Positions 52,023-63,990 of a DNA stretch of 64,000 bases are shown piece after piece; position 1 is the first letter of the stretch; each line of letters begins with the position of its first letter. Below the pieces are notes generated by a model that was given only the letters and a program-made list of their open reading frames with translations, was not told where the DNA came from and did no database searches. The position numbers and the translations under genes are program-made. The stretch is from NCBI RefSeq assembly GCF_022682495.2, contig NC_071398.1, forward strand, positions 30,321,426 to 30,385,425. The letters run 5' to 3'. This DNA is from Desmodus rotundus. Lineage: Eukaryota; Chordata; Mammalia; Chiroptera; Phyllostomidae.

Positions 52023-53335
52023 AAAAGAAATCCAAAGAAGTTGAAAAGAAAACTCCTAGAACTAATAAGAAATTATAACAAAATTGTAGGCAACAAAGTT
52101 AATATATGAAAGTCAATTGTTTCCCTATAAACCAACAGTGAACAAGTGAAATTTGAATTTAAAACAATACCATTTACATTAACACCCTAAAATAAAATAC
52201 ATAGGTATAAATCTAACAAAATACATACAAGATCTATATGGGGAAAAATACAAAATTCTGATGAACAAACTCAAAGAACTAAATAGATGGATGAACATTC
52301 TATGTTCATGGAGAGGAAGACACTAACTGTCAAGATGTAAGTTCTTCCTAACTTAATCTCTAAATGCAATGTAATCTCAATCAAAATCCCAGCAAATTAT
52401 TTTGTGAATACCAATATACTGATCCAAAGTTTACAAGAAGCAAAAGCCCCAGAATAGCCAACACAATATTAAAGGAGAAGAACAAAGTGGAAGACTAATG
52501 CCATCTGAGTTCAAAACCACTCAAGACAGTGTGGTTTTGGTGAAAGAATAAACAAACAGGTCAATGGAACAGAACAGACAGCACAGGAATAGACCCCAGT
52601 AAATACAGTCAACTGATCCTTGACAAAGGAACAAAGATAGTCTCTTCAACAAACAGTGCTGGGCCAACTGGACATCCACAAGCAAAGTAACAAACCAAGA
52701 CACAGATCTTACACTCTTCACAAAAATTTATCCAAAATGGATCATAGACCTAAATGTAAAATAGCTGATAAGCTAAACTTTATAAAATTTAAATCTGCTG
52801 TGCAAAAGACAGTATCAAGCAAATTAGAAAAGAAGTCTGGGGGAAAATATTTGCAGAAGACATGTATGATAAAGGACTGTTATCCCAAATATGCAAACAA
52901 TACTTAAAACTCAAAAACGAGAAAATAACCAACCTGATAAACAGATTCTTTCTATGCTGGAATCAACCCCCACGGCCCAGGTACCTCTGCTCACCCCAGT
53001 TGACTGGTTGCTCTCTAGGCTTGGTTCTCCCACCTACAGAACCCCACTGTCAAGTCCCATGTCCCCCAAATACCTCAACAACTCCAGGCTGCAAGGAACG
53101 GTTATAGCCCAAACCACAGTTATAGGATGCACCATTCTGTACAGCTGCCGTCAAAACCAGGTGCCCTAAAGAATACATCAGCATGCAGAATCTCAAAGTA
53201 AAAGGAAGCCTGAGCTGCCCAATCTAAGTAATCTCCTCTTCATCAAATTTCAGATGAACAGTTCATCACACAGCACTATGAGACACCCCCCTCAGAGCCT
53301 TCCCTCATTCCAACCCAGACCAAATTCACTTCTCA

Positions 53336-53515
53336 CCTTTCTTCAAAAGCTTGATCATACTGGTCTCTCTCCACTAATGCCCTAAACTTATTAACATCTC
53401 TCAATGTGTCACTCAAAATGACCACTGGGCTCACCATGAAAAGCCAGCCAAAAGTCACCAATACCTGTTCAACCTTTAACACTGGCCTCTGGGTAGCCTC
53501 ATCGTATGTCCATGC
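53336..53515 (-). other. Unassigned 60-codon open segment with splice donor
   Basis: On the minus strand a frame runs from just after a TAG (53518-53516) through a peptide containing TLRDVNKFRALVERDQYDQA. It ends at EEAG-type donor sequence AG|GTGAGAAG (GT at 53336-53335), with TGA one codon later. It lies in unique DNA between two L1 copies. It does not match KLHDC4 or any protein I can name. It could be an alternative exon, a retrocopy scrap or chance. Confidence 0.2.
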
Positions 53516-55310
53516 CTACCAGAATTACAGTTCCAAATCCCTCTATTCTAGGAGCAAGGCCAGCTTTTTTTTTTAAGTCATATTTCTTAATCCTGTTTTT
53601 ATATGCAATTGACATGAAAAATTTATCCCACTTCAAAGCTTTTTTAAAATTTTAGCCTTTTATTGATAGCATATTTGTATTTAGTTTATTAACCATATTT
53701 GAAAGTATTTTTTAAATTTTTAAGAATTTTTCAATTACAGTTGACATTCAATACTGTATCAATATTAGTTTCTGGTGTACAGCATAGTAGTCATTTACAT
53801 AACTTATGAAGTGATCCCCCAATATGTCTAGTATCCTGCGGACTGAACCATACAGTTGTCAGAGCACTACTGACTATATTCCCCAAGCTGTACTGTACCT
53901 CCCCATGACTATTTTGTAACTGCCAATTTACCTCCCAATCCCGTTCACCTTTTTCACCCAGCTCCCCCAACCTCCTTCCCACCCGGCAACCACCAGTTTG
54001 TCGTCTTACTGATGAGTCCATTTCTGTGTTGTTTGTTCATTTATTTTGTATCTTAGTTTCCACGTGTAAGTGAAATCATGTGATATTTGTCTTTGTCTGA
54101 CTTATTTCACTCAGCACAATACCCTCTACATCCATCCATGTTGTTGCAGATGGTAGATTTCATTCTTTCTACAGTTGAGTAATGGTGCATTGTATGTATG
54201 TACCACTCCTTTACCCAATCGTCTATCAATGGACACGGGCTGCTTCCATATCTTGGCTATTGTAAATAATGCTGCAATGAACCGAGGGATGCATATATCT
54301 TTTCAAATTTGTGTTTTGGATTTTTCAGATAAATACCCAGAAGTGGGAGTGCTGGGCCACATGACAGTTCTATTTTTAATTTTTTGAGCAACTTCCACAC
54401 TGTTCCCATAGAGGCTATATCAATTTGCAAACCCACCAACAGTGCATGAAAGTTCCCTTTGCTCCACATCCTCTTAAACACTTGTTTGTTGATTTTTTGA
54501 TGATAGCTATTGTGACAGGTGGGGGGTGATACTCATTGTGGTTTTAATTTGCATTTCTCTGATGATGAATGATGTTGAGCATCTTTTCATATGTCTATTG
54601 GCCATCTGTATGTCCTCTTTGAAAAAATGTCTCTCCAGGTTCTCTGCCCATTTTTAAATCAGATTGTTTGTCTTTTAAGTGTTAATTTGTATGAGTTCCT
54701 TACATATTTTGGATATTAACCCCAATCGGGTATATCACTAGCAAATTATCTTCTTAGTAAGTTTTCTTTTTATTTTGGTGATGGTTTCCCTTGGTGTCCT
54801 TTGCTGTGCAAAAACATTGTAGTCTGATGTAGTTCCACTTGTTTATTTTTTTCTTGCCTAAGGAGACATATCCGAAAAAATATTACTAAGAGCAATGTCA
54901 TTAGAATTCACCACCTATGTTCTCCTCTAGGAGTTTTATGGTTTCAGGTCCTACACTCGAGTCAATCCATTTTGGGTTTATTCTTGTATATGCCATAAGA
55001 AAGTAGTCTAGTTTCTTTCTTTCTTTTTTGCATGAATCTGTCCAGTTTTTCCAACACCATTTATTGAAGAGACTGTGTTTTTCTCACTATATACTCTTGC
55101 CTTTTTTGTCACAGACTAATTGACCATATTGGCGTGGGCTTATTTCTGGGCTCTCTCCTGCTCCACTGATCTGTGTGTCTGTTTTCATGCTAGTGCCATG
55201 CTGTTTTGATTACTATAGCCTTGTAGTACAGTTTGGTCATGGTATCTCCTACTTCTTTCTCAAGATTGCTTTGGCTATTTGGGGTCTTTTGTGGTTCCAT
55301 ATAAATTTTA

Positions 55311-55761
55311 GGAGAGGGAGAGGAAGAAAGAGGGAAGGAGGAAGGGGAGAAGGGGAGAGGGAGAGGGTGATGGGGACAGGGAGAGAGAAACATCAATGTG
55401 TTATTCCACTTCTTTATGCATTCATTGTTTGATTCTTTTTTTAAAAAATATTTTATTTTTATTGTTTAAAGATGTTACTTATTTATTTTTAGAGAGCGGA
55501 AGGGAGGGAGAGAGGAAGAGAAACATCAATGTGTGGTTGCCCCTCACGTGTCCCGGGCTGGGGACCTGGCCCGAAACCCAAGCATGTGCCTAACTGGGAA
55601 TCCAACCAGTGACTCTTTGGTTCACAGGCCAGCACTCAATCCACTGAGCCACACCAGCCAGGGCCATTGGTTGATTCTTGTATGTGTCCTGACTGGGGTT
55701 CAAACCCACAACCCTATCATACTAGGACAATGCCCTAACCAACTGAACTATCTGGCCAGGG
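55311..55761 (-). repeat. Older bat SINE split by a younger one
   Basis: Two halves, 55311-55437 (purine-rich part, 'gagagagaaacatcaatgtg', 'ttattccacttctttatgca') and 55680-55761 ('tatgtgtcctgactggggtt', 'ccaactgaactatctggcca'), join into one reversed tRNA-derived SINE. It lies inside the reverse L1. Confidence 0.75.
55438..55665 (-). repeat. Younger Ves SINE inserted in the older SINE
   Basis: A complete reversed Ves: T-rich start, 'agagaggaagagaaacatca', 'aagcatgtgcctaactggga', 'ccactgagccacaccagcca' and ending 'gggcc'. It is bounded by a near-perfect 14-bp duplication attgtttgattctt (55424-55437) and attggttgattctt (55666-55679). Confidence 0.85.
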
Positions 55762-55854
55762 AAGTATGAATATTTCAATGATGTTAATTCTTTCTATCCA
55801 TGAGCACAGTATATGCTTCCATCTGTATCCTCTTCAATTTATCTCTTCAATATC

Positions 55855-56181
55855 TTACAGTTTTCTGAGTACACATCTTTTACCTCCTCGGTTAAATTTG
55901 TTCCTAGGTATTTTTGATGCAATTACAAATGGGATTTTCTTAATTTCTCTTTCTGACAGTTTTATTTGTGTTAATAATGCAAATAATTTCTGAATATTAA
56001 TTTTGTATCTTGTTACTTTACTTAATTCAGTAATCAGTTCTACTAGCTTTTGATAGACTCTTTGGGGTTCTAAATATAATATCATGTCATCTGCAAATAA
56101 TGACAGTTTTACTTCCTCCTTTCCAATCTGGATGCCTTTTACTTCTTTTTCTTGTCTGATTGCTGTGGCTAGAACTTCCAA
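55855..56181 (-). pseudogene. L1 ORF2 reverse-transcriptase fragment
   Basis: A 108-codon open stretch with RT hallmarks: [20 protein letters not shown], then [20 protein letters not shown], where FADD is the catalytic box, followed by [20 protein letters not shown]. It is a remnant of the reverse L1; the rest of ORF2 is broken or lost. Confidence 0.88.
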
Positions 56182-57929
56182 TATTATGTTAAATAAAAAT
56201 GGTAAAAGTGAACACGCTTGCCTTGTTCCTGATCTTAAAACACTTTCAGCTTCTCACCATTGAGTATGATGGTAGCTGTAGGTTTGTCATATATAGCCTT
56301 TATTACGTTGTTCCCTCTATTTTCACTTTGCTAAGAGTTATCACAAGTGGATGGGTTTTACAAAATCCACTTCTAGATTACCTCTTGCTAGTAAATACCT
56401 CTTGCCAGATTTGGTCCACAGGATAATTTTGGATGCTGAATTTGTCAACAACTTATTTGCTCTCCCACAGATTAGTAAGTGTATTTTCTATTCAAATTCA
56501 CGATAAAAATGCCAAACGAACAAGGCTTGGAAGGAGAGTCCGGGTGTGCCATGATACCACCACCTGCAGGTTCACACCGTCTCCAAGCACTGGCCTCGAC
56601 AGGCACTCTGCATGGTGGGAAAAGGGCCCTCTTCGGAGCCGGCCCCACCCCCCAGACTGAAATGGATGGCACAACATCTCCATCTCCTCTGTGCTGGGTG
56701 CTGAAGGAATGAGCCACATAATACAACTGCACAACAGAGAAGTTGAGAAGCAGCCACACGTGCTGGGCAAGAAGCAACCTCCCCTTTAAATAAATTCTTT
56801 GATGTAATGCTTAAGAAGTACAACATGGGGAACAATTCAACAACTAGGATGGTCCAATTCTACTTCAAAAAAAATATGCAGGAGAGCCGAATGCTACCAA
56901 TGTTACTCTAATAATGGAGAACCTGAAGGCCCAGAGACCTATGGAAAAGTGTCAATAAGCTATCATCTTTAAATGACTCCCAGAAGCTGAGATGCACTAG
57001 GATAAGGGATTTCTGCCCACAAACCTTATGGGTGTTTTGTCCTCTGGTGACCCAGGCATGGAGGACTTAATTTACTTTTGGTAGCAGCAGCCAAGTACCA
57101 CTCTGCTTTGTAACCAAAATGGGAAAATTTTCCATAAAAAGACTTCACATACCCTTTCAGAAAAATAAAGCCACCCAAAAAAAGCCTGTTTATATCTGAA
57201 TCTCCAACAGGCACTTTTCAACTGCCATCACTCCTAAATATGGAGTCTTAAAAAATCCCCATGTTGTACGCAGCCAGATCTATAGGCAGCACAAAAATAC
57301 ATGTGCAACGTTGTGGGAGTGTGTGCTTTCAGTGCGGCTGAGTTATGTGCAGAACAGCATTCCAACAGGGCAAGGTGCCACTCAGTGTCACCCAGCCCCT
57401 TCTAACAGGCCACATGGTGACATTTACGGAAAGTACGCGAGCATCCAATAACTCCATGGAATTCGAGTACAAACAGAGTGTTAAGCCCTTGGCATGTAAA
57501 TGCTTCCTTGAGGTATTTCAAAGTTTACACCTTACAAAATTACATGCTATTGTACCACGCTATACCAGGAAGCCCTGGGACATTTACTGAACAAAGGAAC
57601 AATTTATCCCATAAAACCTGAGTCAACATTACACAGGCCCACCAGACAGGAAATTCAGTCTAGTGGCTCATCCTCGACCAGAAAAGACCCCTTTTAAAAA
57701 TGGTACAGCCTGGCCCAAGCAGGAACTGTGTGCAAAAAGCATCACTCTTTTCATCTCAAACAGTGTCCCTTTGGCATTTGGCCCCACTTTTCCAAGTGTC
57801 AAATCAATCAAATAATCTGAGGCTTCGTAAGTACAGGGTATTGTATCACCTTGACAGAATAACTAATAGCAGTCTCTAGAATCCAGGTAGTTTAACAAAC
57901 CGTTGTTTTATTTCTTTTTTAACTGTTAC

Positions 57930-58160
57930 CATTCATAAGAAAACTATCTGTGGAGAGTTTATTCTATGCTGTGTGCATTCATTCCTCACAATAAATGCAT
58001 GGTGCAGACATTATATTTAATACCATTTTATATAATTGAGAAAATCAGGACTTAGAAGTCAAGAAACACACTAAGCTAGTCAGTGGCACAGCCAGAATTT
58101 AAATTGAGGCAATCTGGCCCCAAAACCTGCACTTTCAACAACCAATTAATTAGACACTAA
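57930..58160 (+). repeat. MIR SINE
   Basis: A long MIR-like run: 'ttctatgctgtgtgcattca', 'taccattttatataattgag', 'cagtggcacagccagaattt' and 'aatctggccccaaaacctgc'. Confidence 0.65.
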
Positions 58161-58441
58161 ACTACACCAAATGAAGTCAGAGGTACTGTACTAAAGAAAT
58201 CTATGGCCCCAAAATTGACCACTTACCCTAACGACAGTCTTCAATTTCATATATCCTTTGCCTTACCCCTTGATTTTTCTACAAATCAGTCACTCTCGTC
58301 GTGCTGGTCTTCCCTCCCCCTCACGCACACCACATTAAGACAGTCATCAATCAGCAGACAAGGAGTGGGGGCTCCACACAAGCTTCCGCTCCCTCTCTAG
58401 GGGCTCCTGGCTTCACTCCCAGGTGCTGCACAGCTGTCATT

Positions 58442-58484
58442 AAAACTTGCCTGACAAAAAAAAAAAAAAAAAAACTTGCCTGAC
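58442..58484 (+). mobile_element. Bare poly(A) insertion with target duplication
   Basis: A 14-bp direct repeat aaaacttgcctgac (58442-58455 and 58471-58484) flanks 15 extra A residues and nothing else. This is what an extremely 5'-truncated L1-driven insertion would leave. Confidence 0.75.
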
Positions 58485-58889
58485 TACGAAGTCCAGAAAG
58501 ACTCAGACAATGAGCCAACCAGCTCACTGGAGAAGTCAGACAGCAAAGCACGTGTGTGTCTCCATTTCCACACGCATGTTTCACACCCCAAGATTCACAT
58601 ACTTTATAATTATGGGGCATGATCTGATTCAGCTAACTCATTACTGCCTTTTGCAACAGGATTGTAAAAAGAGCTCTGAATCATTCTGCTAATAATTCTT
58701 TTTTAGGATGTCAACTTTTCTCAGACATAGCTTTCAGATACACACACAAAGTGGGTTCAGCTAAAGACCACACAAACACTGGTTCCTTTCCCAAACCAAG
58801 GAAAAACAGTGCATGTGTGCCCATGGCGCACACACTCGTACACTGCATCCAATCAATTTTTACTGATCAGGTACTAGGTGCTTCAACGC

Positions 58890-59345
58890 ATATAAAAATG
58901 TATTAGTTGTATACAAATGTTCACAGCGGAATTCCTCCACGGCTGGAAAGTGGAGACAACTCGTGGATACACACAACGTGGTGCATCGAAAACAACGGAA
59001 TATGTGCAGCCATAAAGAATATTCTGACACGTACTGCAGGGTGGATGGGCCTTAAAAACATTATGCCAAGTGTGAGTCAGCCACAAAGAACAAACCTTGT
59101 AGGATTACAGTTGCATGAAGTATCTAGAGTGGGCAAATCCACAGACATAGGAAACAGGTTAAAGGTGACCAGAGACTGGGGGAAAGGACAAGTGTAGGGT
59201 GAGTTGTAGTGGGAACAGAGTCTTTCTGGGGTACTAGAGGCACTCTATATTTCAAGAGCAGTGGTAGCTGTACAACTATGTGAATATGCTAAAATACACC
59301 GAATTATATATTTTGAAAGGTGACATTTTTTTAGGCATATGAAAA
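58890..59345 (+). repeat. Old L1 3' region
   Basis: Shows 'catcgaaaacaacggaatat', 'cagccataaagaatattctg', 'ggatgggccttaaaaacatt', 'atctagagtgggcaaatcca' and 'gtggtagctgtacaactatg', the same series as the other L1M tails in the window. Confidence 0.65.
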
Positions 59346-60009
59346 ACATCTGAAAATAGCTGAGTTCTATAAGTAGCCTGACCTCCTCCTTTGTGGACTA
59401 GCTAGATGGCACCAACTTTAGAAACAAATGGAGAAAGGGTGTCGAAATCTTTCTCCCTTTGCCCAACTGCATCTCCTCCGGGGAGTAAAGGAGGAAAGCG
59501 GCGTTTGCCTTTGGAAATGCTGGCTTTTGAGTGTGGCAGGCTGACCTAACCAAACCTTAACAAAAAGGCAACCAGAACTGGTAGGGCAGGCCAGCTGTGA
59601 CGGAAGAAGGGGGTAAAAGTGCCTGAGCGCCCTGGCTGGTTACACATGCAGTTCCTCTCCCAGGGCTCCCGGGTTTGCTCTCTCTCAGAGAAGTCCCCCA
59701 GAGCAAGCAGCAGCAGGGGAGACTGAAGGCGCACGGAGGAAAGGGAAGGAACCAGGGCACGGCCCCTCTCCCCCACCTTGGCACCTTCTGAGGAGCATCA
59801 GCATCTCCTGTAGCTCCAGCCCCAACCCCACTCCACCTCCCAAGCCAAACAGTGAGATGTGGCTTCTAGCTGTCCCACTGGTTTGGCTTTGTCCACCACA
59901 GGTGTGACCAATCACATTTGTGTCTTCCTCATTAGACCCTCACTGATACACCAACTCATGTCAAAGGAAAGACCTTTGTAAACTCCAGATGCTAGCTGTT
60001 GGGCTGAAA

Positions 60010-60372
60010 GTTTGTGTTCCCCCACCCAAACTCAAAGCTTGAAACCCTAAACCCCAGTGTGATGGTATCTGGAGGCAGGGCTTTGGGAGTGATATGGTTT
60101 AAATGAGGTCAGGAGGGTGGGCCCCCATGATGGGATCAGGGCCTTCATAAACAACAGGAAGAAATAACTCTGCAGGAGCAAAAAGGACCACGTGAGGACA
60201 CAGCAAGAAGACATCCGTCTCTGAACCAGGAAGTGGGCCCTCACCAGACATCCAATCTGCCGGAGCCTCCATCATGGACTTCCAGCCCCCAGAACTGCAA
60301 GAAATCGGTGTCTGTTGTTTAGGTCCCAATTCGTAGTATTATGTTACAGAAGCCCAAACAGGCTAAGACACT
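60010..60372 (+). repeat. MLT1-type LTR (ERVL-MaLR)
   Basis: A near-complete LTR: 'gaaaccctaaaccccagtgt', 'gatggtatctggaggcaggg', 'gaccacgtgaggacacagca', 'gccctcaccagacatccaat', 'ctgccggagcctccatcatg', 'cttccagcccccagaactgc' and ending 'aaacaggctaagaca'. A solitary LTR with no coding sequence. The best preserved MLT1 in the window. Confidence 0.8.
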
Positions 60373-61194
60373 TTTCTAGTGTTTCACTCTTTCAAGGTTG
60401 TTTTGCTGATAATCACAGATACACCTTCAGTTATCAGCCACTCATTTGCTCAAGTGGGAGGGACAGGTAATTCTTTCAATGGCTTTCCTCTCCCAGCCCC
60501 TCTGCAGGTCCCCCACTGTGAAACAGGTAAAAGCTTCTGTACTGGGTGGCAGGGCAGGCAGGGCAGATGCCGAGTCCCGTCTCTGGTGTCCAGTTCCCTC
60601 AAATTCACTAAGTGCACATACATTTAAAGCACAGACACCCACCCACTGCTTCCCTACCCCCTGGAGCAGATACAGTCAGGGAAGGAAAGACTGATTGTAT
60701 GTTTTATAAAAACAAAAAGTTAGTATATAGAACCTATGTTACCAAATCAGGCCTTTTTTTTCTTTTTAAATTATCAGGGCAGTTTTGCAGGCACCTCCCA
60801 CTGAAGATATACTGACGGGAACCTCAAAATGTCGGCCAAAAGCTGGAGGAACACGTCCAGTGTAAAATGAGGAGGCTGAAAGCTGGCATTTCATTTAAGC
60901 TTTGGTCTTCTTGATGTTAGTAACCCTATGATTTTTCCTCTCACTTTCAAACTGTTACGATGTCGCATAAATGCCTGTTGCTACAATGGAAAATGTGCAA
61001 AACTGAAGACAATAAAAGGGTACTAAGTGCCTATTTGTTGTCCAACATGCTACAGAAACACCACCAGAATGGCAACACCCGAGAGGAAAATGCCAAGCAC
61101 TGGCCTGGGTGGAACAGCGGGAGCTCTCCCGCCCAGCTCACGGTTCTGTAATCAGTCCCACCAGAGTGGGGAACAGCTGCCAGGGCAGGCTACA

Positions 61195-61640
61195 GCAGAA
61201 CGTGTGCAACCCTGTGCCCCCACTGCCTTACACTACTCTTTAGACATAAACTTAATGGAAATACATAGATGTGCCTATCGTAAGATGTGTAAAAGAATGC
61301 TGAGAGCAACACCACTTATAAAAACTGTGAACTGGTATCTTGCCGCTGCCACCACCAGGGAAAACACACAGGGACTCTCTATAATGGCACATTATACAGC
61401 ATCAAAATAAATAAACTATTCCCATATGCGACACAGTAAATCTCACAAAATAATGCTCAGCGAAAATGCCAAATGTGAGAATACATTCACATGCTGTGCA
61501 AACCAAGCAAAGCCAATCTGTGCTTGGGGTGGGCACTGGGGCTTGAGGATGCTAACTGCACTGTTTCCTGGACCTGAGCAGACAGGCACATTTACTTTAT
61601 AAAATTCATCAAGCTGCACGACTGTGTGCTTTTCTTTATA
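61195..61640 (+). repeat. Old L1 3' region
   Basis: 'gaatgctgagagcaacacca', 'acattatacagcatcaaaat', 'tctcacaaaataatgctcag' and 'gaatacattcacatgctgtg' fit a diverged L1M tail. Boundaries are approximate. Confidence 0.5.
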
Positions 61641-63089
61641 TATAGTTCACTTCATTACAGTTTACTATTAAAAAAACAGAGCACTTTTACAAACACAAAA
61701 CCTGCCTCTGGTCCCTTTGGGGTCATCTGCACCACCTGGAGAGGCTGTCCTGAGTGGACAGCGGCTGCAGAGGTGCGCCAGCCTGCAGGGTGCTGCCTGG
61801 ATGCTAATGGCTGCGTTTGGTTCCTGTTGTGCCCACACGAAGGCACTGTGACACCACTTGGGGTGAGGGCAAGGCCTGCTCAGGTCACTCAGCTTCCACT
61901 GCAGGACAAGGCACGGGCAGGATGCAATCAGAGCCTGTGCTCATCTCCACACCCGGCCACCAGTGAGCACCGCTGCTAAACACAGGAAGTTGCAGGTGTT
62001 GCTTGTTCAAGGCACCCCTTCAGTGGCCTGCCAGGGAGCTCGCACCACTGGACCTCAGACCTCAGAAGAACAGGTCTGACCTCACTACTCCAGGCCGGCC
62101 CTGCCTGTCCCTGCTATCGTTTCCTCAGACCAGCCCATGCAAGGATGGGGGCAATACACTTGTTCATTGGGAGCCTGGCGTGAATCAGAACAATGGCATT
62201 GAAAAAAACATGTCATATAAATCAAAAGTCACCAGCTAGGAAGAGAGAATCCATCCTACCCTCCAAAGAGAAAAGCCTATTTAAAAGCCAAGAAAGGGAC
62301 TAAATACAGAAACAGATTTAACGTGGTCTCTGTTGGCCTTTACCAATACGTAACCTTCCTCACTGTCAGTCTCCCCAGCTGTAAAACTACCCCCATGAGA
62401 GTGAAAATCATTTTAAAAAACTGAACGCAGAGCACCCAGCCAAATTCTGGTAACAAAATAAATATAGTTCATAGTGAACTCCACCTGTGCTTTTCAAGTG
62501 ATGCAAACCCACATCATGTGGATTTTCCCAGGCTGAACAGTCTTCCCCAGAAATGGAAAATCAATCTTCATTTTGGCTAAATCTGCTTATCTTTCTTTTT
62601 CAGATCAACAAAAATAAGGAGAGGATAAACTGTCAGTGGTAGTCCTCTTTCAACAGTGGCCATTACCCCTCTGCACTAGTAACCAAGTCCAATGACGAGC
62701 AGCAGCAGCTCCAAGTCCAAACCCCACACACTGTAACCTAGCCCCCGGATCCAACAGACCAACTGTAATTATCAGTCTACCTGCACCTGCCCAAGGTTAT
62801 ATTGGGTGGTGTCAACTAAGCCTGCACAGCCCTGCTGACAACAGTTAGGTGATACTTTCATTTTGGAATGGTCAGTAAATTACAACAGCAATACTTTCAT
62901 AATTTGAATTGTTAAGGATCTAAGAAGCACTTCACATGAGTGTTCTGACTTCTGAAAGGGAGCACACATCTTCACATCAGCGAACAATGCTCAAAACCAG
63001 TATGAGACCCAGCAGTAACCAAGGCTGATGGACCAGTAACCGAAGGCTCCAGCTGTGGTCTAGGGTCTCATGGATGAGGGTCACTAAGG

Positions 63090-63240
63090 GGGCTGGGAAG
63101 GGGTTAATGTAAAATGCAGATTCCTGAGCCCCATCTTAAACCTTTATAAATCAGGCTTGATGTTTGCGATGAGGGCAGAAATGTGCATTTTCAAAGTTTC
63201 CTAGGTGCTACTTGGTACGTGAAAATCTGAGAATCACTAG
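63090..63240 (+). repeat. MER5-like hAT fragment
   Basis: 'gtaaaatgcagattcctgag', 'ggcagaaatgtgcattttca' and 'gtgaaaatctgagaatcact' follow the MER5/hAT pattern in diverged form. Confidence 0.45.
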
Positions 63241-63559
63241 TAGAGTAACAGAGGCATTCTCTCAGCGCCCAGCCATCTCCCCAGGCTGACACGTCTCCCA
63301 ACCACACCTGCTGGGAAACCTTCCTTAAAAGTGCCCCTCCAAGTGCAGATAAGGCCAGAAACGCTGCTTATTCCGTGCGGTAGCCCACCAGAAGTCCAGC
63401 ACCTGCTACACAGTGAAGCGAGGGTGACCACCGAACGATTAAGACCGGCACCCAAACAAGAATGTTGCATGCTGAGGATTGCTGGGAAAGAGGCCCCCCA
63501 AAATAAGTGTGGAGGTGCCAAGTAGTGTCTTGGGGAGACAACAAGAACACAAAGTACAG

Positions 63560-63965
63560 TCTTTAGGAATACCTACACCTTTGACTTCACAAGTCTACTT
63601 CTAGGCTGTTTTGAACTTTACTGACGGATAAAAAATGAACCTCACTAAATGGAGATAAGTACAGTGTTCTTGATTGGGAAGAGTGAGGATTAGAAAGATG
63701 TCCACTCTCCCTAAACGTAATCTATAAATAAAAGCAATCAAATCCTATTGAAATGTTTAAAAATAGAACTTGAAAAACTGATTCTGAGCTCATATGGAAA
63801 GAATGAGTACATGACAAAGAAATATTTTAAGTAAATGGAAAAACCCTCTAGCTACCAAAATATACCACAAAGCCATAGTCATCAAAATGAAGTAACCCTA
63901 TAACAGGTGAAAATAAAAGACCAATGAATCTTTTCATTGGAAAAGACCAAACAATCCAGACTTTG
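63560..63965 (+). repeat. Old L1 ORF2 fragment
   Basis: 'gatgtccactctccctaaac' with 'gtaatctataaataaaagca' and 'ataccacaaagccatagtca' match the late ORF2 part of L1. No open frame. Confidence 0.6.
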
Positions 63966-63968
63966 CCC

Positions 63969-63990
63969 TGTGTGTGTGTGTGTGTGTGTG
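63969..63990 (+). repeat. (TG)11 microsatellite
   Basis: Eleven TG units without interruption, close to the window edge; possibly length-polymorphic. Confidence 0.95.

Larger units (their letters stand above)
46800..52947 (+). mobile_element. Old L1 element interrupted by three insertions
   Basis: Consecutive ORF2 segments can be followed: 46800-47883 (endonuclease part, 'aaaacacaagagccagctac', 'cacaccacgttctgggccag'), 48128-49277, 51263-51468 ('actgtattggaagtcctcgc') and 52023-52947 ('gatccaaagtttacaagaag', 'gacaaaggaacaaagatagt', 'atggatcatagacctaaatg'). Many stops and frameshifts; no intact ORF. It ends abruptly near 52947, before any 3'UTR. Confidence 0.8.
53700..56345 (-). mobile_element. 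L1 3' part, reverse orientation
   Basis: From 53700 the complement of an L1 3'UTR ('gtttctggtgtacagcatag', 'acttatgaagtgatccccca') leads into ORF2 in reverse ('ccatccatgttgttgcagat', 'ttggctattgtaaataatgc', 'ttgaagagactgtgtttttc', 'cttgtagtacagtttggtca', 'atgtcatctgcaaataatga'). It is interrupted at 55311-55761 by SINEs. 5' truncated within ORF2, near the RT domain. Confidence 0.85.

Noticed and set aside
53818..54500. Open frames within the reverse L1 as host genes
   Set aside because: They are fragments of, or antisense to, L1 3' sequence.
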